Part shown: positions 26,301 to 38,903 of the stretch, in pieces
Layout of the letters: each line of letters begins with the position of its first letter
Position numbering within the stretch: position 1 is the first letter of the stretch
Assembly (NCBI GenBank): GCA_002633005.1
Contig: NMRA01000064.1
Location: 478,523 to 542,522, forward strand
Origin: Phoronis australis
Taxonomy: Eukaryota; Phoronida; Phoronidae
DNA: 64,000 nucleotides
Direction of reading: 5' to 3'
Program-made: the position numbers and the translations under genes
The notes under the pieces: generated by a model
What the model was told of the DNA's origin: nothing
Seen by the model: the letters and a program-made list of their open reading frames with translations, nothing else
Databases searched by the model: none

Positions 26301-29300
26301 CAAATGTATTAATTATTTGATGTATGTATAGTATTGATGAAGATGGAGAGTAAAACTAATTTTGAACCTTTATACCCAGATATTGTAGGCTTGTGACCAC
26401 CGCACCACCATTTTGTTCATCTCTAATTAATGTCTTGGACTTAATGACATCTTGTCTTCCTTAGGAGCCTTGTAAAATTGGCGTTGCCCACAATCGTGCG
26501 GCACGGCCGTTCCCAGGGTCAGGCAACAGTGGCTATGGAAACACCAAGCCAGCTGTAGTACATGCACAGTTCAACTCACCCTTTAACCTCTACTCATCAC
26601 AGAACGCGAGCGACACCTATGAGAAACAGACTGAAGCTCTAGAGACAAACCTTGGAAGGTACGATTGTGTGCATAACTCTTGATATTGTTTTGGTAAAAG
26701 TTTCATAATTCTTAATGCTGAAGTGGTTTTATACAGTTTAGTTAACAGAAGGCGGAAATTGACAACGTTTAATATTTAATTGTTTCAATTTTATATTCAT
26801 CTGTCATATTTGTGAGGGTTTCCAAGAATCATTTTTTTGGTTTTAATGCTATGTAGGACCTTGCAACAAGCCTGTATTTAGCCAAATGTCTACAAAACTA
26901 AAGATTTTAACTCGGTAAAGGTATGTATTTTCTGAAAGTAGAAAGGCTTTAAAATTTGGTTCTTGACTTTTTACCAACCTGCCATTAACTGCACTGCTGC
27001 AGTTTTCAGAATTATCATTTCATTTTCGTTTTATGCAAGTTATGAGTTTTTGTGAAAGTCATAAATTCCTTATAGTGTGATAGCCTGTCATGCAAAAGTG
27101 GAACTTCTAAAACTATTCCTAAGACTGTACTGAAGACCAGTACGTGAATCATTGTCAAAACTAGACATTTTTCAAGGTTTCAACATGGATCGCTTAGAAA
27201 ACAAATCCAAGATTACCGGCACCTTTGAAAATGAAACTCGTGGCCTAAACAAGACAAAATTGGACCAGATCCATGAGCACTTTGGATCTGCTGTGTGTGC
27301 AGGTTGAGGATGCAAGGTTAAGTTGTTGGTTATTACTAATTTGGCTTCTTTTCATCACGAAGCAAGGTCAACTATGGTAGTGTTATGTTGTAGTGGGATA
27401 TCAATAAATCTTGTCAGGCTAATTCACTGAACAAGGCCATTTTCCTTGCTATGAGAGCACAAAAGGTTTTGGATCAAATTCTGTGTCAGTGCCAACTTAA
27501 ATTAATGTAGGGAGGGATAAACCTTTTTGCATCCCATGAGGATAGCGTGACATGTTTGTTTGAAAGTCTGCCAGATCTCTGTATCTATGGCTGTGGTTAT
27601 TACAGGCGGCCTGCAGGAGGTAGGTAGAAATGAGTGGTACTATGTTTATGTTCTTATTATCCAGCGTGAAACCACTGAACAATTTACTAATTCTTAGGGC
27701 TTCACATGTAAGCACAGCTTGTTGCATTTAGTACAAGATTTGGTGAACAAGTCCAGGCACACTGGACTGACGAGTTTTGGAGAACGGTTTAACAAGCATT
27801 CACCTCGTACACATTTTAACCATTTAAAACCTTCAACTTTATTAATCGGGAATGTTGTTTGATATGCTTATTTCCAAAACTATAACTGGATACGATTTAC
27901 AGCGACTATAAATCTGCGTTCCATTCGAGAAATGAACTTTTGACTCGGACAGCTTACCGCTATAAAGTTGGCCTCAACTTGTTCTTTGCTCAGATGACAA
28001 GTGATTTTGGGGTTTGCAAAGAACTGACAGTTCATTCATTTCTTCCTTGAGAACACGCTTGGCGCCCAAAATGTCAGGCCTTGGCAAGGATCTTGTAGAG
28101 TCTCGTCGTGAGCAATAACGAACTGTCACTTTTTTTGAAGTCTGGACATGCTCTACAGTTTGACTTGTCACTTCATGTCATTGTCTGCACCAAGCCTTTT
28201 ATCAAGGAATAACAACTTCAGTTCTTTGCGAGCCCAAAAATTGCCTCTCATATCAGTAATAAACAATTTGAGACAAAATTTCACAGCAGTAATTGATTTA
28301 AATCAAAAATTGTTTTTCGTCCTGGAGGGCGACTTTAAAACTGCTTTAGTATTTACAAAACTAATATGCCTCAGTTATTGGTTTAGTTTATTTTAGTAAC
28401 TGCATGCTTGTAGCCTCAATATCGAGTATGATATTTGTGATAACTGTATGGTGTTCTTATTGTTTGAGGCAATGTTTAGTTGACTGGTTTGTGTTCGTGC
28501 GATATTCAAAGTCCGGTCACATACTTTCTTTACCGGTTTGCCAATGAAAAACACCTTCCCAGCATGACGTGTGAGTGATGTTCAAATAACTTGGGCTAGG
28601 TTGCATCATGCTGCCTCCTGATACTGGATAACGTTAGTTGCTGCGTAATAGCACCGAATTATTTTTCAACCATAGCAATGTGATGTGCTGTTGGGTGCTT
28701 CTTTCATTGTTGTCTGGATTTTCAAAGTCAGCAGCACTTCCCTACCAAGTAGATAAAGAGTCCCCTAGTCCAATTAAAGTATATGATGTTTGGTAGTTTA
28801 TACTTCCTGATGTCATTAACTGATGCAGCCAAGCCCTCGCATGTTGCATCTTGTTTCCAGTTTGGATGTGAATGATGATGAGGATAGTGGAGATAGTAAA
28901 CCCAAGTTAACCCCCACACAACTCCTCCTGTTGGAGGAACAAGAAGAGAAAAAGAAAATGGCCGCTGGGAACACCAACGGCGAAGGAGAGACTGCGGGAA
29001 GGAAACAGTCTAGATCATTTCAAATGTTACAAAGAGATTTAGATGCTGGTGTAGTTGGTATGTGATTTGTATAGAATTGTGTGAAAGAAGGGATCAAATG
29101 GGTGAAAATCAAAGCACACATTGAACAACTCTAGAGCACACATTGAACAACTATCAAACAGTGGCTACTGTAATTTAAATGAATCATTTCCTGTTTTGGG
29201 TTCAAAATCAAATCAGTGGTTAGACAGGTTTGTCAGGTTTTCATTCTCATGTTGAAAGTCTACATTAATTGCATGATCACCATGACAACAGCTGTTGACA

Positions 29301-32300
29301 AGGATTACCATAATTTTTTAAAATTTTGTTATGCTGTTAATTTGATGGCATTTGTTTGATGTGTTCCTAACTTAGCATTTTTTATTTTACCTATTTGTTG
29401 AATCAGTAAACTCTGATTTAGAATTATAAAATTCCATTATCACAAGAAAACGGATCCAACTAACAGTTTTTAAAGTGGAACATGCTATGAGACTTTGTGA
29501 CTGACTGAAGTGACATGTTTGGACCTGAGATAAAACATCATTTGTCATGGGGCAGGTGTTGTTCTTTCAGTTTACAGCTCATCTTCTTCTGTTTAGTGAC
29601 TCATAAAATGACTCATTAAGTCAGACATGTCATTCACAAGGGCTGCAACCCCTTCATTTTGCCATCCATTTTTCCATTTGGCTGTTGCCTTGTTCTAAAC
29701 ATTGTTTTTATAAAGTGCATGTGTTGTGCACAGTAGTTCTTCACTTATTTAACTCACAATATGGCCGACAAGTGAAATTCTATTTTTTCACGTTTCCACA
29801 AAGAAAATTTTAACATGGTTTGTTCTGTGTAGATGTCATAAAACAATTTCTGGTAAATTTTTCATTATTTGCAGTATAGTAATCATCCTTTGAAAAATTA
29901 AAAAATTGTAATTTTGGCAATTATTTTTGTGCAAAATGAGTGGAGAATTACCATTTGGTTTGCTGTGAGTATTCATATTGAATACATGTAGTGTAGTGTG
30001 ACAACTGATAGCCACATGTGACAATCACTCATTCGTTCCTGCAATAGAACATGAGATGATTACAACTGTTGTGCTTCTATTTCAGGAAGTAATGAACAAA
30101 GCTAGTTACTGTGTGCATAGTGGTCATTACTTGATAAAATGTGAGATTTGGGCTTGTTGATATGTTGATTTTACTAAGCATCAGTTTTGGACTCGGTAAA
30201 AATATTTTATTCTAAGCCCCGTTTACATGATGGTGTTTACCCCTGAGTGTATAGTTACATCCCAGTGTATATTTACGTACGGTATGTAGTTTTGCCATAT
30301 AAACGTAAGTACAATTGGGTGTAAAGCTACACTCGGGTGAATAATTACACCACCTCCAGAGGTCGTGTAAATGTAAATTAAACACACGTGCAAATGTACA
30401 CCTGGCGCATGTGAACGCGATTTAAATTTATGCACGGGTGTAAAAAGCAAGATCAATCCACCAAATGTGCCACTACAACATTGTTTCTGTGATCTCATCG
30501 TTTCTTAAAACAACACTACTTCCTTTTAAATGTTCAGAAGATCCTCTGTGGTATGGTATGGTCTTTTATTGAAATTCTGCTGCTGCCGCTGCTGCCGTCG
30601 CCGCTGCTGCTGCTTCTCCTCCTGTTGCTGGTCCTGCTGCTGGATGAAACTTTCACGTTTTTTTATGACACGGTTTAAGTGGATATGCACCATCCCTAAG
30701 AGGTGCGTCAGACATGCTTATAATAATAACTTCATTAGGACAATTCAGCTTTTCGGTTCACTTTTGCAAAAGTTTATTGTTCACTGTGAATGCTGAATTT
30801 CCAACGCATCGTGAACGCTACCCTGTCAAGCCATCTTGTGTTTATATCACCGATACAATAATTAGTGACAGTAAACACACACCAAAAATAATCGAATACT
30901 AGAACCATGTTTTTGAAACAAAAATCGCGAACAATATTTTGGATGCGATTTTTCATGTGCTACTTCCATAAGTACCACTACTGGACCGCTGCATTGGGAA
31001 ATCCCTAATTTATCATTCAGGTGGTGGCCTTATGAAAATTTTGCGCATAATGACTTATCAAGTAATCGCTATGACTGAGCTAACTCCAGGTATACATTGA
31101 GAACAGGATAACACGTGCTTTCGCAACTCTTGCCACGTTACGAACAGTGCATTTACCAATTATACTATACGCATACATAACGATTTGACTCCAATCTGTC
31201 AGGTGGATTGTTTTATTGGTTTGTAATACATTCGAGGAATACTTGGCAAATGAGTAGGCCCACAGAACTGTTGAACGGGATTTGCCGTTGAACAATTTTC
31301 AAACCACCCTTCGTGTTTAAAATTTTCATTATTAAATGCATTTTGCCACCACTTCATCGATTGTTCCTAATATATTCACACTTGCTGTTTGCGACAGAGT
31401 TCCATATCAAGTCTATGGGGATCGATACTCGATCCTCAGAACTACCCGGATTTAAGGCATTGTTCTAGAAGAATTTTCTCTTTACTTGCCAACGTTGCTC
31501 GTGTCAACTTTGTAGCGAAATGTATAGAGTACTGAGCGCAAACATAGCATTCCATTTTCTCCATACGAATGCGATGTAAATTTACATTTCACACCCGGGT
31601 ATAGATTTGTGTATGGTGTATATTTTCGTACGAGTGTAAAAGTGCTGCATATAAACGGGGCTCTGTGTATTGTCCTTTCAGTTCTTTTCCTTTGGATCAT
31701 TTTTGTGAATATTGTACTGTGTATTTCTTGATTGTAATTATTCTATGGTAAATCTTCATAAATTTGGGAGAAAAAGAAAATTTGTTATGTGAAATATTTT
31801 AGGAAGAAAATTTTTCTTCATTTCAACACATGCTGTCGGCAAACAAAAAATGGTGAAGTTCTGAGCAATTTTCGACTCGAAGAACGTTTTTGAAAAATAG
31901 ACACAAATTACAGTTTTGGAAAACTTTGTTTCCATTCTAGTTTCAAGAAATGTTACTGTGTTTAACACTTCCTTTTCTGTGTATTTCATTATTGTGAATC
32001 AGAAGATAGGTATTCCTCAACTGTACACCCATTGTGTGTTGAAGTGTTACTCTTTGTTGATGACAGGTAACATGCCTGGCGGGATGCGACCTGTGCAGGC
32101 CCCCCAGTGCAAGCCTCACTGGGAGGATAACATACAACACGCCCCCACTCAGACATGCGCCATCTGTGGCATGGTGGTCGCGTATGTATTCTGTGTGACT
32201 TGATGAGGCGACTTCTGTGTCAGGTTGACATCTGAACCCAATTAATGATGCTTTTGAATTTAATCACTACTCAATACAAAGTTATGCATTACTCAGGGTA

Positions 32301-35169
32301 ATGTTTTCTAAGTTTGTGATTGAAGTGACAAGATGTTGGTGAAGACTGATGTCAAGTTCATAGTTTGGTCATTTAATGCACTGTAAGCAGCAAGACAGGA
32401 AATGGGTTAGTTTGGTGGTTGAAAGCTAGATGGCGTTATTGAATAATAGTTGAATTCAAGATGTGGTTCAGATGACAACTTCACGTAGAACATGTGTAGT
32501 TTGAGGAGCATGCAGTAACTCTAGGTGTGAGTGCATGAGAGGGTTTACTGAAGTAATGCATTATTTGTTATGGCTTGCTTTGTTTTGAAGCTGATCGACC
32601 GTTGGGAATGCGCTCTGTTCAAGCCCCTCAGCCGAAGCCTCCTGGTGAGAAGACTCAGATACCTCAACAAACGTGTTCAATTTGTGGCATGCTCGTTGCG
32701 TATGTAATTTCTTGTTCGTTCTTTCCCGACATGAAGTTAATTATATTGCTTCTCAATATTACAATCTGTTGCAGTCGACCAGAGCACTTAGCTTCTTTTA
32801 ATGATTGGTTGCGAACTGTATGATGGTTTTCAAGCCACTCAAAAAGAGAATCTTTATTGGCTTTTTCAAATGTACAAAATTCTTAGCGATTATATAGGTA
32901 CTGGTTGACATGTACAAATCACATGTGTGCTTCTTCTTTCTACTATTAATGCGTGTCCAACTACGTTCAAAATGTCACATTATTTGCGAACGCTTGGACC
33001 TGGGAATTGGGCTGTAATTATTTGTGGAACAAACATGTTAATTATTTTTAAGAGAAGATGAATGTTTGGTAACAAGTTTCAGTTTATTCGGATTAAAGCA
33101 TCATTAGTAGAATTGTAGTTATTTGTCAACCAAGTTTTGTTTTACGTTCTTACAGCATGTGTGGCCCTATTGTGGACAGTTTTTTATATGCATCGGCATT
33201 TTACAACCTTCTGTTTGTGTGGGAATGCAGTTGCTTGTGTTTGTGTTTGTGTTACTGTCGTAGGGACACTCAACATAACATGTCCCCTGTATAGCCAGTC
33301 TATGAGAATACGGTACCCTTGTGTTTACTTTAAGTGAGTGTTTGTGTCACTAATTATGAAGGAGGCTAGTAAAGGCAAAAATTTGTTCATTCATATTTTT
33401 AGCTTTTTCTTGATTATAATAAGGATACCATTTTATTAGGGTGTTCTAATGTCAAAATACCAATATTAGGACTATTTTCAACATATCTAACATTGTTACA
33501 TAATATCTTTAAAAGTGCCAGAATTTTTGTTTAGAGTTCTTGTTTGTTGCCGAGCACGTACCCATGTGCAGCCCGGGGTCACATTCCAAAAAAACTAAGA
33601 CAAATCTTAAATTTTAATAAAACGTTAAAAGAAAGTGATCTTAAGACCTTGATATAAGCCTTGTCTTAATTTTGACTCTCGTACCAGATGTGGAAGTTCC
33701 AAAGTTTGGAAGTTAAGACAAATCTTACACTAAGTACAAAACGAACTTCATTCAGTTTCTTGGAATGGATCACAGGTACTTAATTTACAAAATCTTTGAC
33801 ACCACAATATTCCCATTGTAGGGGTGTCTTTGTGAAAGTGCGAGGCATGGCAATGCATGCTGACTGTCTAAGATGTGCAAAGTGTCGTAAGAGTCTCAAA
33901 CATCAAGGTAAGGCTCTGGCTTACATATATTATGCGTACATTGAATACATCTAGGGTGTTTGTAAACGTTCTTGATCTCCTAGCTTGGGTGGATTTAGGG
34001 TGGTCTGAGGGGGCATGGCCTAAAAACAAAACGCATTGCAACATGGGTCTTCTACTAGAAAACTTAAACCAATTTATGACAACATTGTATTTACATTTAT
34101 ACTAAGTCCGACGTTTCAATAGTAAGTTTGTCCATCATAATCAAGGAAATAGAAAACCAAATAAAGTGCCACAGCTAATTTCCATGACCATTATAGACTT
34201 ATTTACTTTATAAATATAAACACAATATGTTATCGCCAATCATTCTGTTTCTACTGCTAATTTGGCCAAAAACCAACATGGTGAATCTATAACGAGTATT
34301 ATCGTACACCTATTTCACACAGAGTACTTTCATAGAAAAAGTGCAATTGGTAAAAAATCTGAACATAAACAGACACTCAGAAAATTGTGGTGGGCCTAGT
34401 TCCTTTTTGCATGGTTTGTATTGTGCAACAATTCCTGGTAAAATTTTGATGTACTGTCAGCCTTTCAAAAGTAGAAAATGACATATTTGAGTATTTTTGT
34501 AGAGAAATTGGATTAAGTGAAAACAAAAAATAAACATTAACCTATAAATAAGGTTGCTGTACTCTCATAAGTTAGTATCAAGGTTACTATTTTCTGAGAC
34601 AAAGTACAATGCCTTGGCCAAATCTGTGAAATCTTATTTCGAGTCATGAAAGGAATCCTGCGTTGAAATAGCATAATTATATGAATAGTTCATGAAAAGT
34701 GCACGATTTGGTTTTTGAATTTTGAAATAGAACAAGAAATATTATTTTTACAACCTAAAACATTTTTTTAACATTACATAATTATGTTCTTCATTAATTC
34801 TGCTTATGTGCAACATAATTGGGCCAATTACCAAATGGCAAGGCAGAGTTGGATTTTGAGGTAAACCAGGTGTCATCTTGGCATGTGAGATTGTGAACCC
34901 TTTCAGTTCCTCTCATTTATGTCTAAAATGATAAGCTGTGGCAAATCCTTTCTTCTCACAACTTCTTGACTGAAAATTTCATCTGCTGTTGGGAGGATTA
35001 GTTCCCACAATGCACCAGTCAAACACTTTCTTCATTGGCCTCCCTAACCTTTCCGTGTTATATTCCCACAGGTTACTTCTGGGTGGAGGATAAAATGTAC
35101 TGCGAGCAGCATGCCAAGGAGTTAACTCAACCTGCTCCTGACATGGTGGCTACTGCAGTCTACAACTAG
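14348..35169 (+). CDS. PDZ and LIM domain protein, ALP/CLP-36 (PDLIM1-4) type, complete
   Basis: Spliced exons: 14348-14458, 23548-23699, 24232-24367, 26465-26658, 28861-29057, 32067-32181 or 32591-32699, 33822-33907, 35072-35169. All junctions are GT/AG and in phase, giving about 362 residues (360 with the alternative exon), the usual length of PDLIM1/3. Residues 1-88 form the PDZ domain (SWGFRLQGGTDF, then QPGSVAAQGGLQAGD and RINGQ). Near residue 165 is a ZM motif (HAQFNSPFNLYS). A charged linker with EEQEEKKK follows, then a GMRPVQAP motif matching the conserved stretch before the LIM domain in PDLIM1/3. The single LIM domain has every zinc ligand: CAIC, 16 residues, HADC, LRC, AKC, 17 residues, CEQH. 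The protein ends VATAVYN. Members of this family bind alpha-actinin through PDZ/ZM and sit at Z-discs or stress fibres. The vertebrate subfamily orthologue cannot be named. Confidence 0.93.
19853..20324. mobile_element. MITE with TAA target-site duplication (PIF/Harbinger-like)
   Basis: The termini AGGCCCTTTCATACTA and TAGTATGAAAGGGCTT are inverted repeats (one mismatch) and are flanked on both sides by TAA (19853-19855 and 20322-20324). A 3-bp TWA duplication is typical of PIF/Harbinger elements. Internal motifs (gtatgaacggtcaactccag) echo the ends. The element is 466 bp with no coding sequence. Confidence 0.7.
22040..22060 (+). repeat. G homopolymer with one unresolved base
   Basis: A run of about 20 G, with an N at 22058, inside intron 1 of the PDZ-LIM gene. 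A sequencing or assembly weak point. Unlike the other N positions, no flanking duplication was seen. Confidence 0.85.
23410..23478 (+). repeat. 21-bp minisatellite, just over three units
   Basis: The unit aaataatttagtaagacctg plus t is repeated at 23410, 23431 and 23452, ending about 70 bp before exon 2 of the PDZ-LIM gene. The third unit differs by one base. Confidence 0.9.
25560..25890 (+). repeat. Cluster of YY1-like and ETS-like motifs in intron 3
   Basis: CCGCCATCTT occurs three times in the same orientation (25560, 25726, 25877). The first two are followed within about 15 bp by ACTTCCGG or CCGGAAGT. The surroundings are richer in CpG than the rest of the intron (tgcgcatgcgcgatcgccg). 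This could be a repeat carrying promoter-type sites or an intronic regulatory element. No coding sequence is supported. Confidence 0.4.
27902..28030 (+). repeat. Dispersed repeat, copy 2 (other copy at 4878-5006)
   Basis: Located in intron 4 of the PDZ-LIM gene, between the exons ending at 26658 and starting at 28861. It aligns with 4878-5006 through gcgactataaatctgcgttc, cctcaacttgttc and gacaagtgattttgg. Confidence 0.6.
30214..31662. mobile_element. 1.45-kb element with terminal inverted repeats, in intron 5
   Basis: The left end AGCCCCGTTTACATG and the right end CATATAAACGGGGCT are inverted repeats. Sub-terminal regions on both sides carry many copies of gtgta/tacac motifs (acatcccagtgtatatttac at left, cacccgggtatagatttgtg at right). 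A minus-strand coding remnant at about 30526-30660 is Gln-rich (QQQDQQQEEKQQQ) and ends in RPYHTTEDLLNI plus stop. No transposase is recognisable. The 3-bp flanks do not match (TAA against TCT), so the superfamily is uncertain; PIF/Harbinger or another cut-and-paste type is possible. Confidence 0.6.
32067..32181 (+). CDS. Alternative LIM exon a of the PDZ-LIM gene
   Basis: The exon begins after TGACAG and ends before GTATGT. It encodes 37 whole codons: GMRPVQAPQCKPHWED in the linker, then CAICGMVV with the first two zinc cysteines of the LIM domain. Its entry and exit phases are identical to those of 32591-32699, and both donors share the stretch GCGTATGTA. Either exon joins in frame to 33822-33907. 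The two cannot be spliced together without a frameshift. Confidence 0.85.
32591..32699 (+). CDS. Alternative LIM exon b of the PDZ-LIM gene
   Basis: A second version of the preceding exon. It encodes GMRSVQAPQPKPPGE and CSICGMLV. It keeps the motif and the CxxC zinc ligands but differs in about half of the linker residues, so it has been selected as coding sequence and is not a recent duplicate. It is flanked by TTTTGAAG and GTATGT. Its phases match exon a, as expected for mutually exclusive exons. Confidence 0.85.
33575..33773. mobile_element. Probable MITE in the last introns of the PDZ-LIM gene
   Basis: The ends GTCACATTCCAAAAAAACT and (reversed) GATCCATTCCAAGAAACT are imperfect inverted repeats. 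Inside are two direct copies of aagacaaatctta. A similar motif occurs at about 43095 and 45495. No coding sequence. Confidence 0.4.
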
Positions 35170-35605
35170 ACAACTAGTGATCCGGTGCACAGGGTCATCT
35201 GCTGGCAAGGGGATATAACTACTACTAATTGGCATCAGAAACCTTGTACAAGGCTGTGTTGGGAGAAGGGTTAAGGGGGTTGTTTCAGTTATGTTTTGCC
35301 TTCAGGAATTGTTATTTGCAAGTGAATATCATACAGCAAGTGTAAAACTTAGCTGAATTAACTGCAATCACTTGACCAGATACCTGGAAGTGCTAATGAA
35401 GTGTGTTCACCTGTGCTGAAGCTGTATGGTTGCTTTGGCTTTATTTGCTGTTGGTTATTGTTATTTATAATGCATTTTTACTTTTTAGTTATACTTTAGT
35501 TATACTAACGGGTTAAAGCCCACATAGAAAACCTCAAAATCAGCAGGTGGGCATTAAGTTGAGCATTAAGCATTTGATACTTAACACTAATTAAGGTCAA
35601 ATTGA

Positions 35606-35611
35606 AATAAA
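35606..35611 (+). terminator. Candidate polyadenylation signal of the PDZ-LIM gene
   Basis: AATAAA about 440 bp after the stop codon at 35167-35169, in an AT-rich stretch. It is the most obvious canonical signal after the stop; others further down cannot be excluded. Confidence 0.35.
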
Positions 35612-38573
35612 GAAAAAATTAACTAAAGTCAAATACTGGAATTTGCTTACTTAAGTTAGCGACGCTGCGTCCGTCTGTCACGGACTTCAGCTTGGTCAGT
35701 GGCGTTACAATCATTTTGGCCAATAGGTGGCGTTTAAAAAAACCAGCTCAGCATGGTCGCCAGGACACTTTCCCATAAGTGCGACAGTTGGAACCTTAAT
35801 CTGCCTTGTTTATTCAGAGAGGGATGGTCGATACGCTCATCCTGAGCTTTTTTGACACCCTTTCTGATCCTATCTTCCTCACAAGTAAGCAAATTCCAGT
35901 ATTTGACTTTTTCTGTATTCCGTTACCTCAATTGAATGTCTCAAAACAATTATGTGTTTTGGTCAAATTGAAATTGCAAATTTCACATAAGTGGTGAATC
36001 TTCCTGTTGCAGTAATCAGTGAACTCCAATTGGTTGATGATGGCATCATGTGAAATTATGAACCTTACTGGCCGAGTGTGTCTACAGGCAATCTGGGTTA
36101 ATGACTTAACTGCTGGCTCTTTGCCAGTCTCTTCACATACACAAGTCAAACATAACGTTTTGCTGAATGTACTTCTAAATTAATTTTGTGCTTTTTGGGA
36201 ACTGAAATTTACATGGTGATATTCAAAGGCATGGGCACTTATAAAGAACTAAAGATCAGGACTTATCATTTTGATATTTGAGAGGTGGGCGTTTTAACCC
36301 GCACAATTATGGTATTTTGTAATGTCATATCAAGTGTTCATTTGCTAGGATTGTGTGCATTTACGTGCTGAAACAGTTAGCATTTATTACTCATAACTGC
36401 AAGACATTAAGTGTGGATGAGTTTGTTGCGTCTTGGATAAATTATATTCAGAGTTTCAGGCTGCTGATTTGAAACTACTTTTGTGACGCACAGATAATAA
36501 TAGTTTTTGCAAACTAAAAAATAATCATTGGATTAGCAAGTTAAAGGTATTGAGAAAAACAAAGAGTGAAATAAGAACCAAGGCAAGCACTGCAGCTTTA
36601 CGTGAAATGTATGCTAAAGTCAAGAGTAGTCTGTGATTCATATTGCCTGCATTGTTACATGGCACATGGAAGTATTCGTTATTGTACAGTTAGTCTTTCA
36701 CATATTTTTCCATAGTCTACAGTTTTGTTAGTCACAACACAAGTGGGAAAGAATGAAAACATTTTGAATTGAAATTCACTAACATTCTTTTTACAATTCA
36801 GTTCTTGAAAATGTATTTACAGATTAAGGGGGTTTGACAAAGTTTGCTAAAAAGCCATATGAAGCAGTTGTTGATTAATTTATAAAACAGTTCAATTTTT
36901 TCTCTTTCAAATATTAAGACTATTTAAATTGAAAATTAAAACAAATTTTATTCAGTTTTTGTTTATTATATTTTTGAATAATAGCATGTGAATTTCACAA
37001 TGGCAAACACAAGGGTAGATATTAGGCGTGACTTAATTCATAGAGCTATTTTGACTTTATTCAAGAAGAAAATTCTTATCTTTGATTATTTATATCAACT
37101 TAACGTAACCTAATCGTCATTGAGTGAAGTCCTGCTGTCCAATTGTGACCTTGAAATTGGTGCACTTTTGAGGTCAAATTGCATGTTCGTATTTGATTCT
37201 GTTTGAGCTAAAATAGCTCTAAATATTGTACAGATTAGTTGGGGGTAAAGACCAAAATAAAAAATTCAGTGATAAATTAAAATTGTAAATATCAATGATC
37301 ATCATATTTACAAATATCTGGCAACATGGATGTGAAGTCCTTCAGAACACCTAGTCTGATGATATTTCTCTGTTCTACCGCTGGTCCCGATGGCTTGTGG
37401 GCCAGAGCATCTACAGGGGTTGTAGAAGGTCCAGGGTTCGAGCCTTAATGAAGGAAGCAATCTTCACATTTGTAATTATTAGGTCACATGGCATGATCAC
37501 AACTCAGTAGGGTACCTAGGTCTCGTGACCTAATCATATGGCTCACTAGGGTACCTATTCTTGCATGAATTAAAACTGTCAAACCCCCTTAAAGAGAGAT
37601 AAATTTACTTGAGTATTTTACATGTGTTAACACTCACATTATTCAGCATAATTAATGCCAAGATATTTCAACTTTTAGTTAGTTCCACTCAAGTTGATGA
37701 CTTGTAGTTTCGTTTCAGAATGTTTGTTATTTACCTGTATTGTTGGTGTTTGGTATATTGGGACTTTTTGCCAGTAAATCATAGTCACTGCCAACTGCTT
37801 TCTTGTAATAAATACTAAGTTAAATGCAACACAAATATTTAATTTAAAGCTTTGTTTCCCCATTTAGCTTACAAAAAAAAAAACAATTTAGGCATTTTGC
37901 TTTTTTAAAGTCAGTCTCATAATCCTCTGTGAAAGGATACTATTTCCATTGACAGAAAGAAATGCTTCAGAGTTTATTGGGGTTGGTCATTCCTAACATT
38001 GTGAATTGTAAATGGACTCCTATAATGGTGAGGAATATTTTGAGGCAATTTGTACAAGACTAAAAAGGTTCCAATTCAATTTTCATTTTTTACCCAGCTG
38101 TACAGGGTGAAATGCAGCCTCAACTACTGATGAAAATTCAGTTTACATGTACTTGTAGATCCTCAGAAATTGTTAGACATCGTCCACTAGTATAACTTTC
38201 TCTTGTTCAGTGGCCATTACAGTCAAAAGGAATAAATACCGACAAAATTTTGCGAAATTACTATGTGTTCCGTCAAGATCACAATCTCGTCACTAATGCC
38301 TAATATTTTTCAAGCTTTTCTCAAAGTGATATATTATTACAACCCAATCATAATTACTACGAATTTTTAATTGTTTTATCTATCAGACGAATGTACAAAA
38401 GTTTTCTCTGCTATCATGCAAATTTATGTGTTAATAGATACAAAAATTACACTTTCACATCAGTCATTCCAGTAACAGTGACAAAGTTCAGACATTTTGC
38501 TACTTGAATAGTAAATCCTAAAAATAAAATTATGATTGTTCTGAAGTAAAAATAATAATTCAAGACTCAATAA
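35612..38573. other. Convergent intergenic region
   Basis: This separates the 3' ends of the PDZ-LIM gene and the ACL4-like gene. It is AT-rich with no exon-like frame. The only recognisable item is a tRNA-like fragment at about 37387-37446. Confidence 0.5.
37387..37446 (+). repeat. tRNA-derived (SINE-like) fragment
   Basis: gatggcttgtgggccagagc resembles an RNA polymerase III A box, and ggtccagggttcgagcc resembles a B box about 40 bp downstream. The stems do not fold as a real tRNA. A body with two copies of tagggtacct follows to about 37560. Most likely a SINE relic. Confidence 0.45.
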
Positions 38574-38579
38574 TTTATT
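38574..38579 (-). terminator. Candidate polyadenylation signal of the ACL4-like gene
   Basis: AATAAA on the minus strand, about 325 bp beyond the stop codon at 38904-38906. Confidence 0.3.
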
Positions 38580-38903
38580 TGATTTAAATTTTACAATAAG
38601 AATTTTGCAAATCATTCATTACTTGACAACCACTTAAAAGGGACATTTACAGAAAAATTTTCAAATTTTTGACTGCAAATGCAACTCATATTTAGTTCAA
38701 ACCCCCTGTGCAAGGAGGTGAGCCAGCCAGAGCAATAGAGCAATACAACCTTAGTGTACGCCTTATTTTCAAGAAGCCGTCTTTGTTAACTGATGATGAA
38801 ATTTCCACGCCAAAGCCAAAGATTTTCCCAGCAGCACGTGGTCTCCTAGCCAACACTTCAAACATTAAACATAACGTCTGCTACCTTCCTCTATCAGTTC
38901 ATT

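Noticed and set aside
30530-30796. Cys-rich plus-strand open frame
   Set aside because: Antisense reading of the CAG/CTG-rich coding relic inside the TIR element.
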